Shown: in pieces, positions 13,146 through 25,222 of the stretch
Position numbering within the stretch: the stretch's first letter is position 1
How the letters are laid out: each line of letters opens with the position of its first letter
DNA from: Otis tarda
Taxonomy: Eukaryota; Chordata; Aves; Otidiformes; Otididae
Assembly (NCBI GenBank): GCA_026413225.1
Contig: CM048553.1
Location: forward strand, 137,670,190-137,734,189
DNA: 64,000 nt
Direction: 5' to 3'
Notes under the pieces: model-generated
The model's input: the letters and a program-made list of their open reading frames with translations, nothing else
What the model was told of the DNA's origin: nothing
The model's database searches: none
Program-made: the position numbers and the translations under genes

Positions 13146-13660
13146 TCATAGAATTATGGAATGGTTAGGGTTGGAAGAGACCTTTAAAGATCATCTAGTC
13201 CAACTCTCCTGCAAGGAGCAGGGACATCTCCAACTACATCAGGTTGCTCAGAGACCCGTCCAACCTGACCGTGAATGTTTCCAGGAATGGGGCACCTGCC
13301 ACCTCTCGGGGCAACCTGTTCCAGTGTTCTACCACCCTTATTGTAAATTTTTTTTCCTTATGTCCAGTCTGAACCTACATCCCTCTATTTTGAAACCATT
13401 GCCCCTCATCCTATCACAATAGGCCCCACTAAAGAGTTCTCCCCATCTTTCCTGTAGGCCCCCCTTAGGTACTGGAAGGCTGCTATAAGGTCTCCCCGGA
13501 GGCTTCTCTTCTCCAGGCTGAACAGCCCCAACTCTCTCAGCCTGTCCTCATAGGAGAGGTGCTCCAGCCCTCTGATCATCTTTGTGGCCCTCCTCTGGAC
13601 TCGGTCCAACAGATCCACATCCTTCTTATGTTGGGGGCTCCAGAGCTGGATGCTCCAGAG
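13146..13660 (-). mobile_element. CR1 LINE, 5'-truncated
   Basis: A minus-strand CR1 with its 3' end at 13146 (TCATAGAATTATGGAATGG, one octamer already mutated). It runs through the 3' UTR and the C-terminal part of ORF2 to about 13660. Diagnostic blocks include GTTCCAGTGTTCTACCACC, CTGTAGGCCCCCCTTAGG and the GGGGCTCCAGAGCTGGATGC segment at the truncation point. It belongs to the same general CR1 group as the copies at 29.3 and 41.4 kb. Confidence 0.94.
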
Positions 13661-13684
13661 CTTTAACCATGGGCCCCCCTCCAT
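13406..13684 (-). pseudogene. CR1 ORF2 C-terminal fragment
   Basis: This open minus-strand frame of about 90 codons encodes the last part of the CR1 ORF2 protein, downstream of the reverse-transcriptase palm. Visible conserved pieces are [19 protein letters not shown] and [19 protein letters not shown]. The catalytic domain is absent because the element is truncated, so the fragment has no enzymatic role. The first residues (through about 13660-13684) lie outside the CR1 homology and are chance extension. The frame stops within the CR1 at 13406. Confidence 0.8.
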
Positions 13685-16600
13685 AGCTAAGCGCAGGAAA
13701 TTACACGCTCTCTCCCTTTTGCTACACTCACAGCTTGATACAACCTTACTGAACTTACTGTGGTGAGTATGGGTGCCCGCTAACTGCGCAGCACCTGGAC
13801 ATCCTGCTGCCTCAGAGAGGTGACCTGAGACCCTCTCCCCTTGCCCAAAAAGAGTCTTGCTCTGTCTGCTGAGGCTCTCAGCAACACCATGCTGTGAATC
13901 ATTTTATCATCATCTGGGAAAGCAAGCAGGATTTTACCCTTTATTTTGGTGTTTGTGCTTGCTGCTCGAACTCTTGCCCTCCCCATTACTTTTCCTACCG
14001 TAAACACTGCTTCTGCTCCCCTCCCCCTCCCATGCAGTCCCTTTGCCTTTGTTCTTTCTCTTCCTCTCATACAGCACATCTTTCCCTTGCACCGGGTTAT
14101 CTCAACAGTTTGTATTAAAGTCTTCTGCTAACCACACAGCATTTGTGCAGCCGCACAGCCCACTCAGGCTTACTCCACGCCTCCTTTGTTCATTCTAGGT
14201 GCAGGTGACAGCAGCACAGGCTGGAGCGACCAGCTGGCTCTGTCAGGAAGAGCGATGGGTAAAGATTTGCTTGAAGAAGCCTAAGCTCCTGTGGTCACTA
14301 ACGCTTTGTCTGTGTGCCCAGCCTTAGCCTCGCAAGATCTACAGGTTTATGCAACTGGGAAACAAGTAGCGTCTTTGTTTGAAAAAGGGGATTTTTTGAA
14401 AAGTACCAGAACGAGTGAGGAATTAAAACCTTGTTAAATGGAGCCTGGCACACCCCACGTGCAGCTGACAGTGCATGTGGTTTCATGGGGATCCCCAAGT
14501 CCTGTCTGCTGCTGTCATCCACAGGGAAGGCCCTGCAAGGGGCAAGGCAAGAGCAGCAAGCAAGGAAAACAACTGGAGACAACCAAAATCACTGTAAGAA
14601 TATCTACTGCCTAATCTGGGACCACGGCAGCGTACTGGGACTCTTGAATAAAGAGCCTTAAGGTACCTAATGACCACAAGCGGCAGAGGTTTATGGTGTG
14701 TACCTCCATGTACGCTCTCCAAGCATTGCTTTTCCGATAAGACCATGTTGACCGCTCATCTGTGTGCACTGGCTACCCCAAACCACTGCCTTTGCAGAGG
14801 ACAGCTGCTATGTAGAGACCTTCTTTACCTAGTCATTTCCCAGCAGACAAGAAACTAATCCTTTTCCCAGACCAAAGCGTGTCTCATAACCCCAAACTGA
14901 GACACACCACAAAAATATTGCATTTTTATTCAAACCAACCATTGTTTAATTGTGTTGTTTTTTATCAGCAAATTGCTTTCTTTTAAAATTTCCCACATGT
15001 GACAAGTCACATTGTAATGCATTACTTCAGGCTGTATCTTTCATGTTGCATTAGAGTGAGACAAGCTTAATGTGATTTGATGCTTGCAACCTGCTTCCAA
15101 CATGGCATGTGAAAGATTTGAGAGAGACACATCTTTCAGAGGAAACAAAGAGTTTATAGATTTATTTTCCCTTTAATTTACATTTTCCTCTATTTTTAGT
15201 TTCAATTTGAAGTTAACTAGTGGGACTGTTAGAGAAAGAGTTAATCAATATATCTATTACTCTTACTTGTAAAAAGTCTATCAACTTCCAATTGTTTGCT
15301 TGATTTCGGCTTTATATCTTCCCAATTTTCTAACTGAGAGGAAAAGCTACCTGCTGACTGTTAGGAAAAAGTTTTCTAACAAAAGAGCAATTAGATTGGA
15401 GAAAGAATGGATACAGGTTCTCTTAATGGGTGCTGATAACAGAATAAACAATTCTCCTTCTGAAAAGTGAAGGTTTATATGGCTAAATCCCGCACATTCA
15501 GGCCCTTATATTCTAAGATATTTTTAATTCTCTGGTTCAAAGGTCAACATACCGACTCTATCATACAAAAGAACATATTTGCCTCACAACAACAGTGAGG
15601 AAAAACAAACGAAAAAAAATCTAGGTTGTTCAAGTAGCTTCAAATAATTGAATTTACATATTTGTTGCAATCAGTTTATCCCTAAACATAATAAAAATGC
15701 GTATTTGTCCTAGGAATGTAGCAAACTTTTAACATTTGAAGTTTTGGGTTTCTTTTCTCCTAGAAAACTGTTTTGTCAAGAAAAGTTTTCCTGAAACATT
15801 TCTCAGCACATGCTAGTGTCTCTCATACCGTGTATACAAGTGACAGTATAAGCATGCTGGGGCTTAGAGTCTACCTGAAGAGTTTTCTACTTTCCTCACT
15901 ACTTGTATTTTATTTTCTCTGAGACTATTAAGAGGTTGTACATACAGCAAGAGCTCGTAGTTAGGCATGAATATAAGCAGGTTCATGATTCACATTGGCT
16001 AGACAATGCAGTTTTCTGAACCATCCTCTTTTGCCCCATGAGAACACAATAATTTCAGTGGCAGGACTGGGACTGTGAACTCAGTTCATTATAGGCATAG
16101 GTAAAACATTCTGGCTTTATGTACATTTTCAGAGTGAGGATCTCTATTTTAACTGCACATTTCATCTAGTATAGATGCTAATGTAACTGCAGCAACCTAA
16201 TTCTCCATTATTTCAGGTCTTAAAATCACAATTTTAAAAGACGTGCTCTGGACCAGCCAAGAAGCAGAATCCTAATGCAGGAAATATAGGGTAACATTAT
16301 ATAACTCCTATGTACAATACCAGAATACTTGACCAAAATGGTCTTTTCTAGTGTCAAAATTGACTAAACTATAACTTTATCCTTTGTCCTAGTGACACAG
16401 ATCTGATCAAGAATAACCTCAGTTAAAATGGGCATGATTTTTTTTAACTATGTTTGCTTTTAACCTGCTTTATACTAAAGAGAGATTCTAAGAATCCCTA
16501 TAACTGTCCTTTCAACATCTCAGTTTAGCAGCTTTTCTAATTGACTTAATAAATTACAACAGTTAGGTTCTGAAGTACCTCTCCAGTAAAACAGAAAACC

Positions 16601-19600
16601 CACCCGCAAACCCCAAAACCACTACTTAAACAGAAGTGTAGCTTTAAAATGCTCTTCCTTCCATTTCTGAAGATTTTGCTATAACACAGCTGTTGGAAAT
16701 AACAAGAGACTAACCTCAGTACAAGGATCACTGCCCAGTGTTTCTTTGTAAACCAAAGGATATATTTTTGTTCAGACTCCCTGACCACGTCATGTGGCAT
16801 GTCAAACCAAGCTGTGATGCTATGAGCAGAGGATATAGTCTGTATCTCATGGCTGGTTGTAAATGATTTGGGATAAATTAGAAATAATAGAAATATTTTT
16901 TTTTCCAAAATTGAAATATTTAACGCGCTCTTCTGGCTTCACAAAAACCAAGTGGCTGGTGCACTCTTTCACTGGCCTAAGAAGTGGTGGGAATAGAGGT
17001 AATGGTGTTTCCGATCTCATCACTATCAATGCATCTGCTTCTAAATGGAAACCAAAAGTAAATGCAATGGTCTTTTCCTGTAGTTAGCCGCTCTTGCTTC
17101 TAAATAAGATTTTCATACACTGGCAGGATACTCAATTTCACTGCCAACTATTTAATTTAGTAATATAACTCAACAGGTAACGGCTAACGTAACCTATAGA
17201 TGTACAAGGAGACAGTATGCCAAGACCTTACTGCAATGGATGCCATGATGCTGTCATATGCACCAGGTCAGACTGAGCTAAGATCCAAATCCTTGAGCAA
17301 TAGTTAAAGCTCTTTACAGCAAGCCAACATAAATCTAGAAAGTCAGCCAGAAGCTTGTGCTAAATTTTTCCAGAGTGTATGCCAGAAGGTGTCTGTTGTG
17401 CTAAGCACCTAACTAGGTATCCTGATCTGCAGTGCTGCTAAACGCTTTCGGTGCCAGCTCTCTTGATACAGAAAGCCTCATGAAGAGCAGCGGAAATTAT
17501 TTATTATAGGTAGATTTGCCACAAAGCCCAGGGGAGGTCTCCAGGAGCTTCCCACTTCCTCGCTGCACGCTGATGAGTCCTCCTGGTGGGCACTAGTCAC
17601 TGAAAGATGCTTCCCTTTACAACTCCTAAAATACCAGCACTTAAACGGTCTGTGCACATCTGCAGGGGCACACAGCTGAACAGCAGTGTGGATACTGCAT
17701 GCTGCTTATGTTAGTTCCCTATTTTTTCTGATTTGCCACATTTTCAAAGAAAAATGCCTTTATGTAAAGCGGTTACCTTCACATCACCATTAATGCTAGT
17801 CAGACTAAGGTAAAAAGCAGACAAATGTATTAATTCACAACATCCAAAGCAGACTATGAAAGGAAAAAAACAATCCATACACATAAAGCTGCAATCAAAG
17901 TTACTTCTTACTACAGTCAGCTGAGGTGCTAAAGGTGCCTCAGAGCAAACCTCATCAGCAATTTTGGTCTCTTTCGTACCTGCAGTGTCAGCTTGTGTCC
18001 TTTGGAGAGGAGCCATCCTTGGCGAAACCACCAGCTCTAAATGACCTTTCCAGGATTGCCACCCATGTCAGCCTTCCCACATCGATGGTGTGGGCTGTTC
18101 CTTGGAAGTTCGAACCAACTGCTCCCTTTCAGCCCTCTCACAGGAGGCACAACAGAGTTTGGCTCTCAGTGAACCTTAACCAACCATTTGGTATGCATGC
18201 AAATAGTCTTTCCAAAAAAGTAATTAGAAGTTCTAATCTTTTAAGAGACAGTCATGCAGTGTGCAAAAACCCTTGATAAAATACCTAAATAAATACATCA
18301 TGGAAAACAAATAAATCCTGGTGATGAGAAAAGGCTAATCCAATAAACTAATCTGATCAAAAGATCAGTCTTGTAAAATCAATTACATTTGTCTTCAAAC
18401 ACAAAGACACAGACAAGGTTCTTAGAAGAAATACGTTCTCTGTAGGGATTAAACCACAGATTGATTTGTGAATATACTCCCCTAAGAGAAACTGGAATAT
18501 AATTCCTGAAGTATCTCTATCGAGAACCAATGGGAATTTTGTCTTTTTTGTACTAGTTTAGCAACTCACTTGAAAACATGTAAACAATGTTTGGTATACA
18601 GCATGTGATTTATAGTATACACTGTTTTGTCTCAGTGCTTTCAAAGAGAATAACAGCAAGCTGTAAAACCTTCCGCTCCAGATCATTCCTTCAAAATAAA
18701 TCCAGTTCAGATGCTCTGTGAGGACTGGTATTTCAAAGTGGTAACTGACAATTTATAAATCACCCACTTTATTTTGCAACGAGACAAAACATTTCTAATC
18801 TGTATTTATTTCCCTTTAATAACTGTGAGGGTGCTGCTGCATTGACTGCTTTTTATCATGAACATTTCACCTTACTGACTAATCTTGAAGAAGAGCAAAG
18901 AGGAGCACTTTCCTCCCATTTTTTCACGTTCAGGGAATATTCTAAGATAAACTGTTTCAACAGCATTCAAATAAGATACTGAACCAACAGAAGCTCAACA
19001 CTGTCATGAGTTTATTAATGAAATCCATATTGGCATCACTTATGTTTAATTCTCTTTTCAGACATCCCCATCAAATATGAAAGCTGAGCAACACAAAGAG
19101 GAAATATTTTATTTTATTTTAAAAAAACAGCCAAAATGTCGAGTTGCTTCAGGGTTAACATTGGTAACTGTGTGACTTTGCATGCCTCCAGGATTTGTAA
19201 AATTGCCAAAATAGATTTTAAGAAACTAGTGGGACTAGGCTACCAGGAGGGAGATTTAACAGAGAGAAGATTGATTACAAGTCTGCTAAGGGATGCTTAT
19301 AACAGGCCAAGGTGCATTCCCTGCCTGCCCTCAGGCTATGCTGAGATCTGTGAAAAATGTATAACCTGGACTGTTCCCGTTTGCTATTTTAGCCTCCCTG
19401 CCTTGGGAAATGACTACACAAAGAGCAGGTGGGTTTGTCCCAAAGCCCTACCAGAAGTGAGTCAAAGACAAGGCTCCAATCATGGCATCTATGGAAATTT
19501 CTTCTCCTGCATGTAGCCAGGAGCTCGTGGCTGGCTGCGAAGAATACTTAATAGAACAGATGTTTCACTGAGCAGAGCACATCTTTTCCATTTTGCCAAT

Positions 19601-22600
19601 GTTTTCTTTTTCTTTTGCTCTGTTCCATGTTTGATACAAACATTTCTGTGTTAAAAGGCATCCTGTTTTGATATCTTTTAAACTTATGTTAAGGTTTATA
19701 CTGAGCCTTTGATTATTGAAGAGTAACCTACTTTGTAATGCAGGTCCTAATCACTGCTAACAGCTCTTGAGTTTGGCATCTTTTTCCACTATGTAAAATC
19801 GAGATACTTAAAAATACCTTTACAACAAGGTTCTCTCTCTGCTTCTGCATAATATTGCTCATAAATCAACAATGCTGAAGATGAAATCATTGGCTTCATG
19901 TCACACTAAACATTCAAAATCATTATTCCAAAATCCTTTGGGGAAGCAGAGAAGATGCTCTCAGTTCAGCTCCCTGTAGATCGTAGGTCAGTAGCACAAA
20001 GACACAGCGTATAATTGGTCTCAAGTGGTAGTCTGAGCTCATAAGAGGCCAAGGACAAATTAGTCCGAATCGTCTCTTACTTTAAAAAGAGACATTTCAA
20101 CATGGGCACAGTTCAGATTTGGAGCTGCCTGACCTAAAGATAAATACAAGGCATTAATGCTTCCAGAAACTTAATAGTGAACCATTTGGGTGTCTGAATA
20201 TGACAGGAAACATCAGCCTTTTTGATCCAGGGCATTTCTGTGAGCATTTTGGCTTCAGGATGAACTCTGAATTCTTGAATTTATATTGAAGAGTACAAAA
20301 CTCAACTTTAAACTCTCGATCGTAAAGGGAAATGAAGACTGAAATGAAAGCAGAATGCAAACACTAACTGTGAAATGTTTCCAATAAATACCAGATATTG
20401 CTTTTTAATGTTATATGACATTTTACAGATGCAGAAAATAATCTGACATCTATTGTCAGCCAATTAGTATATTAAAATAAATGCAAATGCAAAAAAAAAC
20501 CCACTGACCTGATATCAGTTTTGATATGATGTAAATGGCATGTGTTTAACTTATTTTACCAAGGAAGTTTTTAAATTACCGAGCACTCATGCTGCATACT
20601 GGGAGAGGAAATCAGGAAAGGATCAGTCTATGTTTGTCCTGTTTCTTATATTCTCCAGCTATCTAATAGCAGCTGCAGCATGCAGCAGAAGATTGAAGTT
20701 ACGACTCTTTCATCTGACTTGAAATGGCAAATGCCTTCCTAAGATTCATGAGACAAAGAACTTGTCTGGATTAGAACTTAGGTTCCCATTAACATCTGAC
20801 TGTCAGTTAATACATGGTAACACTGAGCACATTTCATACTTTGGGTATTACAAACAAATATTTTCTTCCTGAAAAAATGTTTGCAATCCATCAACAGTAG
20901 TGCTTATAACACGGTCAGGCTGGGAGGAGAGCGAAGTGGCTAAGATACGAGCCCAGGACATAAAAGAATCTGCTTTGAAGCTTCACTTCAGGCTTTCTTG
21001 GTGAAGTTGGACCATTCATGTGCCCTCTCATGTGCCTCGACTTTCCTTCTGCATTGCAAGGCTAATAGCATCAATCTCCATCAAAAGGAGGACAGTCCTG
21101 TAGGTTTGTGATTCAGCCTACCTAGCCTGGCAGGTAGAAACAACACATTGTGCTCCTTGCTCTCTGGGGTTATTTTTGGACCTTTACAAGGAGGTAAAAG
21201 AGAGATGAAAGCAGCATCTGAATTGTGCTTTCTGCTGCTGGAACAAAAGTAATGGTATCTGTCAGATTTAACCAAGCTGTTTGCCTACTTTTACTCTCCT
21301 GTACTTGAAACACAGCAGCACTTTGTTGCCTTTGTAGTGTTTTGATGCAATGCTTCTTCATTGGTTCAGTTTATGCTCAAAGAGATTTAGAATTGGACTT
21401 AACTTTAAAGTGGTAATTTTAGTGTTTGCCTCAAGGGACTGACTCAGAATCCATCATATTCCCGCTGCACGTTAACATTTCAGCTGAAGAATTGCAGTCA
21501 CCATTGTAAAGCAGTAGCTATATTTATATATATATATATTGCTTTGTAATGACTAAACAGTTCCTGTTGAAAAGAATCTGGTAGAGCAGGAGGTGGCAGG
21601 TTCCAATTTTGCATTCAGAATGGTGTTGCAGCTGCAGTTGGCTGGGGGTATGAGACCAGCCAAGGACCCCTAGGGCAGACCATTTTTCCCACAGCCATGT
21701 GAGTTAAGAGAAGGGACATGTATTTACCAGTGCAGCACATCACAAGGCTAAGTCAGCAGGATGGAATCCTGGTATGGTAAAATCATTGGTGAGCTCCTGT
21801 TGACTTCTGCTGTGGGATAACTTCGTCCTCAAGAATATAGCATTTCTGAGCAGAAGGAAGAGCAGGTCTTGCACGTGCCCGCTCTTCCGTGGTACCACCC
21901 CATCATTCATACAGCTAATCTGAGTACTGCTGTCTTCTGAAAGGTGTCCACACTCATCATGGTCTCTCAGCTGAAAAGGAATGGAGATGCACATTGTTTG
22001 GGTATTTTTGAAACCGGTATTTCAGCTCGTTTCCACCCTTGCCCATCTTTCCCATCTCTTCTGCTCTCTCTCCCCCTCTTTCTCTTCTCTAGTACTTTCC
22101 AACCCAGCTTTGAAGTCATTGACCTTGAAAACAAAAACCAAAATACTAATTAACTTGCCAATTGCAAATACCTTGATAGATGCAGCATATAAACCAAACT
22201 GTGAAGTAAAACAAACTTTTAACATCTTGTATCAGAAGCCCTCTCTCTCCCTCTATTTGGGTTTCTACACTGTATTATTTTTCTTTGATTTTTCCTTGAT
22301 TACATCATTCCTTTGTGAAGACCAAAACTCTTGAAACCATAACTACTGTAGACGCTGTAATAAATATATCATATAAATGGTATGATTGATAGATTTTGGT
22401 AGTATTTTTAACAATCCTGTTAGATGTCAGCAGGAATTTATGGCATGGATCCCTCAATCTTAGAAAAATAGCCACAACAACCAAAAGCAACACAAGAGCC
22501 TCTAATTCTTAGTAACATCTAATGCTGTTTTGTCAATAGGCAGAATTAAGAGGGCACACTGTTATCAGTACAGGACTCACGCTAAGGCTGCCCAGGAGAT

Positions 22601-24239
22601 CCTGGGTCCCTCAAGGGCCACAGTTGCTCATCTGAACACTGCAAGGACCTCTCGCAGCGGTGAAGCTCACAGTAGGTGACCTGTACTTTAAAAATGCAAA
22701 ATTGAGCCTGGCAATACTTGAACCTCTGGGTCAAGTTCTGTAGCAGAGGCAGCAGTAGATTTACAATTTCTATGTGTAGGGAAACCACTAGAGGGAGGGA
22801 GAGGTCCACGGTGCCCAGCAGCCCTTCTCAAGACAGCTTCTCCATCTCCTCCATCATCAAACACAGGCTAGACCCTGCCTTTTAATAACAGGTGGAGACT
22901 TCGATTTTGACCCTACTCATAGGCCAAATGAAGGTGGCAGTGGTTCCCCAAGGTCTTCAGTGGTTAGCCCTCCAAAAACCACCTAGAAGCTTTTCTTCAG
23001 CCCCAGCCGCTGCTCCCACATGGATGCAATTTCTCAGCAGCAGGGCTGCAGGCCAGATGGACGTGTCCCACGGGCTGAATGCAGCCCAGGAGCCATTCGC
23101 TACAGCACCATATGTAAGTGGTGTTTTACATACATATCAAATGTCAGGCCTCAGCTAAGTCACAGATGAAGTATAATGCTACTACTGTAGCACAGTGCCC
23201 TTAATATTATCCTGCAATGCGGAAGAGTCCTTCCTCCAAAACATTAGCAACAGATGAGCTCTGTGCTTGTTATAGGCCCCCAAGTACTTTGCAGCAAAAC
23301 CATACCCAGAACAAAGTGTGTCTCCATTCCTCCTCAGCTGAGTTTTAGTCAAGAATTTAATAAAGATTTATAGGTTTTCAGAGATTGTTTTGAGCTTAGC
23401 CAAGGTCTCTTTTTTTTTAATCAGACTTTTCCATGGAGGGCAGGGGCGGAAGTGTTTCCAAAGTTATAGAAATTGAAGCAATATCTCAGGTATCTCCAGC
23501 CTCACTCAGTGTGCTACCAACCCTTTAACTTATGAGAAAAGAGGCTTTGTTTTTGCAAGTCTTATCCAGAAAAGTTTTGTGTGAGTAATAAAATGTTAGG
23601 TTGCATAAGCTTATGCTAATACTCATGTCCCTGGGCTTTATTACATTTGGAAATCAAAAATTAATCCCATAAAATTTCCAAAACTAAAATAAAATGTGCT
23701 GAGGGCAAATAGGTGAAAGCTATCATGTGTCATTATTTGTAATTAAACTACTGAAGGCCGTTCAGATGACTGGAGATGGACAAATGCCAGAAGAGAAGTT
23801 TCACTCCTGCAAGGAGCTTGAAATGTTGCTAAGAAATATTGAAATTTAGGATTGTGATAGACATCGTTCTAACATGAGTAAAGCAAAAGTCTTCCTTCCT
23901 GCTAAATTAATATTCTAAGCATTCTGAAATGCTTTTCAGAGAAGATACACAAGGTTTCCTAGTGAGTTAGATAGAGGCTTTGAATTTGGGGAGGAATGGC
24001 TTGGATTCAGCATTTAAGCCTGAAGAGAGTTGTTAAGCCTGTACTCAGTTGTTAATTACAGGGAGTGATACAGTAAGAGTTGGAGGAAGAACTATTTTGG
24101 TGAACCTTGGAAATTATGATCCCTAGCAGCTGAGAACAAACATCCCAAGTCTGCTCATTTTTCACACATAGATTGTGTTCCCTCAACTACTGAGCATTCA
24201 GGTTGGTTTTGTGCAGACTCTTTTCAGTTAGACCATACC
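13661..24239. other. 10.6 kb of unique sequence without recognisable genes
   Basis: No CR1, LTR or exon was identified. The sequence is mostly AT-rich. A short (TA)n tract lies near 21520-21539. Open frames of 95-126 codons at 17926-18276, 19136-19516 and 21981-22334 have no known domain, and none is supported by flanking splice signals that I could trust. Confidence 0.55.
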
Positions 24240-24620
24240 TTTCCTGAGACACAGCATGCAAAACAGGACACAATACTCAAGATGAGTCATCAAAAGTAGG
24301 GAGAATAACAAAAGAATTACTTCACATGCCTAGCATACTTTTTTTTGTGTGTTTGAATTTACTTTGGCTGAGATTTGGGTCTTTTTCTGCAGATCTGCAG
24401 TCCAGTTCACATTTTTTTTCTTCTTTAAGCACACATCTAATTATGCCCACTTGTGTTTTACTTACCCTGTTAAACTGTATCCTGTTCATTCCAGAGTATT
24501 TTTTTTTTAATTTATCAAAGCCATTTGGAGTTTGGAGACATGAACTCCTCATGTTACCATCTAAGCCTTTAACAAAAATCTTTGTTAACTAAAGTCACAC
24601 CCAGACCTCTACTGCAAAAT
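24240..24620 (-). mobile_element. ancient CR1-like LINE relic
   Basis: This stretch is a degraded, minus-strand LINE of an older CR1 group shared among amniotes, distinct from the younger copies here. Telling blocks in order are GACACAATACTCAAGATGAG, AAGAATTACTTCACATGCC, TAAACTGTATCCTGTTCATT, TTTATCAAAGCCATTTGGAG and CTTTAACAAAAATCTTTG. They correspond in order to the reverse complement of the ORF2 region of such elements. Both edges are approximate, many indels are present, and nothing coding remains. Confidence 0.6.
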
Positions 24621-25194
24621 CCTGCTTACTAGATCAGTCCAGTAGCCAAATGTTAGGGATTTCAGATGGAACATCCAAATCTCTTGGAGAGGCCATCAGC
24701 AAGTGGCTGTGCATCATCTTGGAGTGGGCATCAACAAGAGGAGGCGGAGTTTTCATACTCTACCAGAATAGATAGTCCAATAGTCTGTCCCTGACATCAG
24801 CCCGTTTCAAGGGGAGATTTAAGACACTGCGGAATGGTCAGCTGAAGAACTAGGAAAGATTATGCTGTAACCAGAAAACTACAAATGACAGTAGGAGAGC
24901 ACATACTGAATTTCTGCCAGACAAAATTATCTGGGAGTCTGAACAAAGGAAAGTGAATGAATGAAGAGCTCTTAGGGAAGATAAATCTCCTACCCAGTGA
25001 GAGAGGATGGTTTTGCTTTAAAGCCCTTGCCTGCTAGGTTTTCCAGGGGATCTGACAACTGTTTCTACCACAGACTTTTCTTATGGACACTGAACAGACA
25101 AGTTAACCTCTTTGAGTATCAAATCTCTTGCTGATTCTGAGGGTTACAGGCAGTTGAGGTGTGTGATGGACTCCTCGATACAGTAAGTATCCCT

Positions 25195-25222
25195 CCCCCC
25201 CCCCAAAAAAAAAAAAAAGGGG
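25195..25222. repeat. adjacent homopolymers C10-A14-G4
   Basis: Ten C, fourteen A and four G follow one another without interruption. Runs like this change length easily in replication and sequencing, so the exact lengths should not be trusted. Confidence 0.85.

Noticed and set aside
18100-18130. tRNA-like T-loop word (AAGTTCGAACCAAC)
   Set aside because: No matching acceptor, D or anticodon stems could be paired around it.
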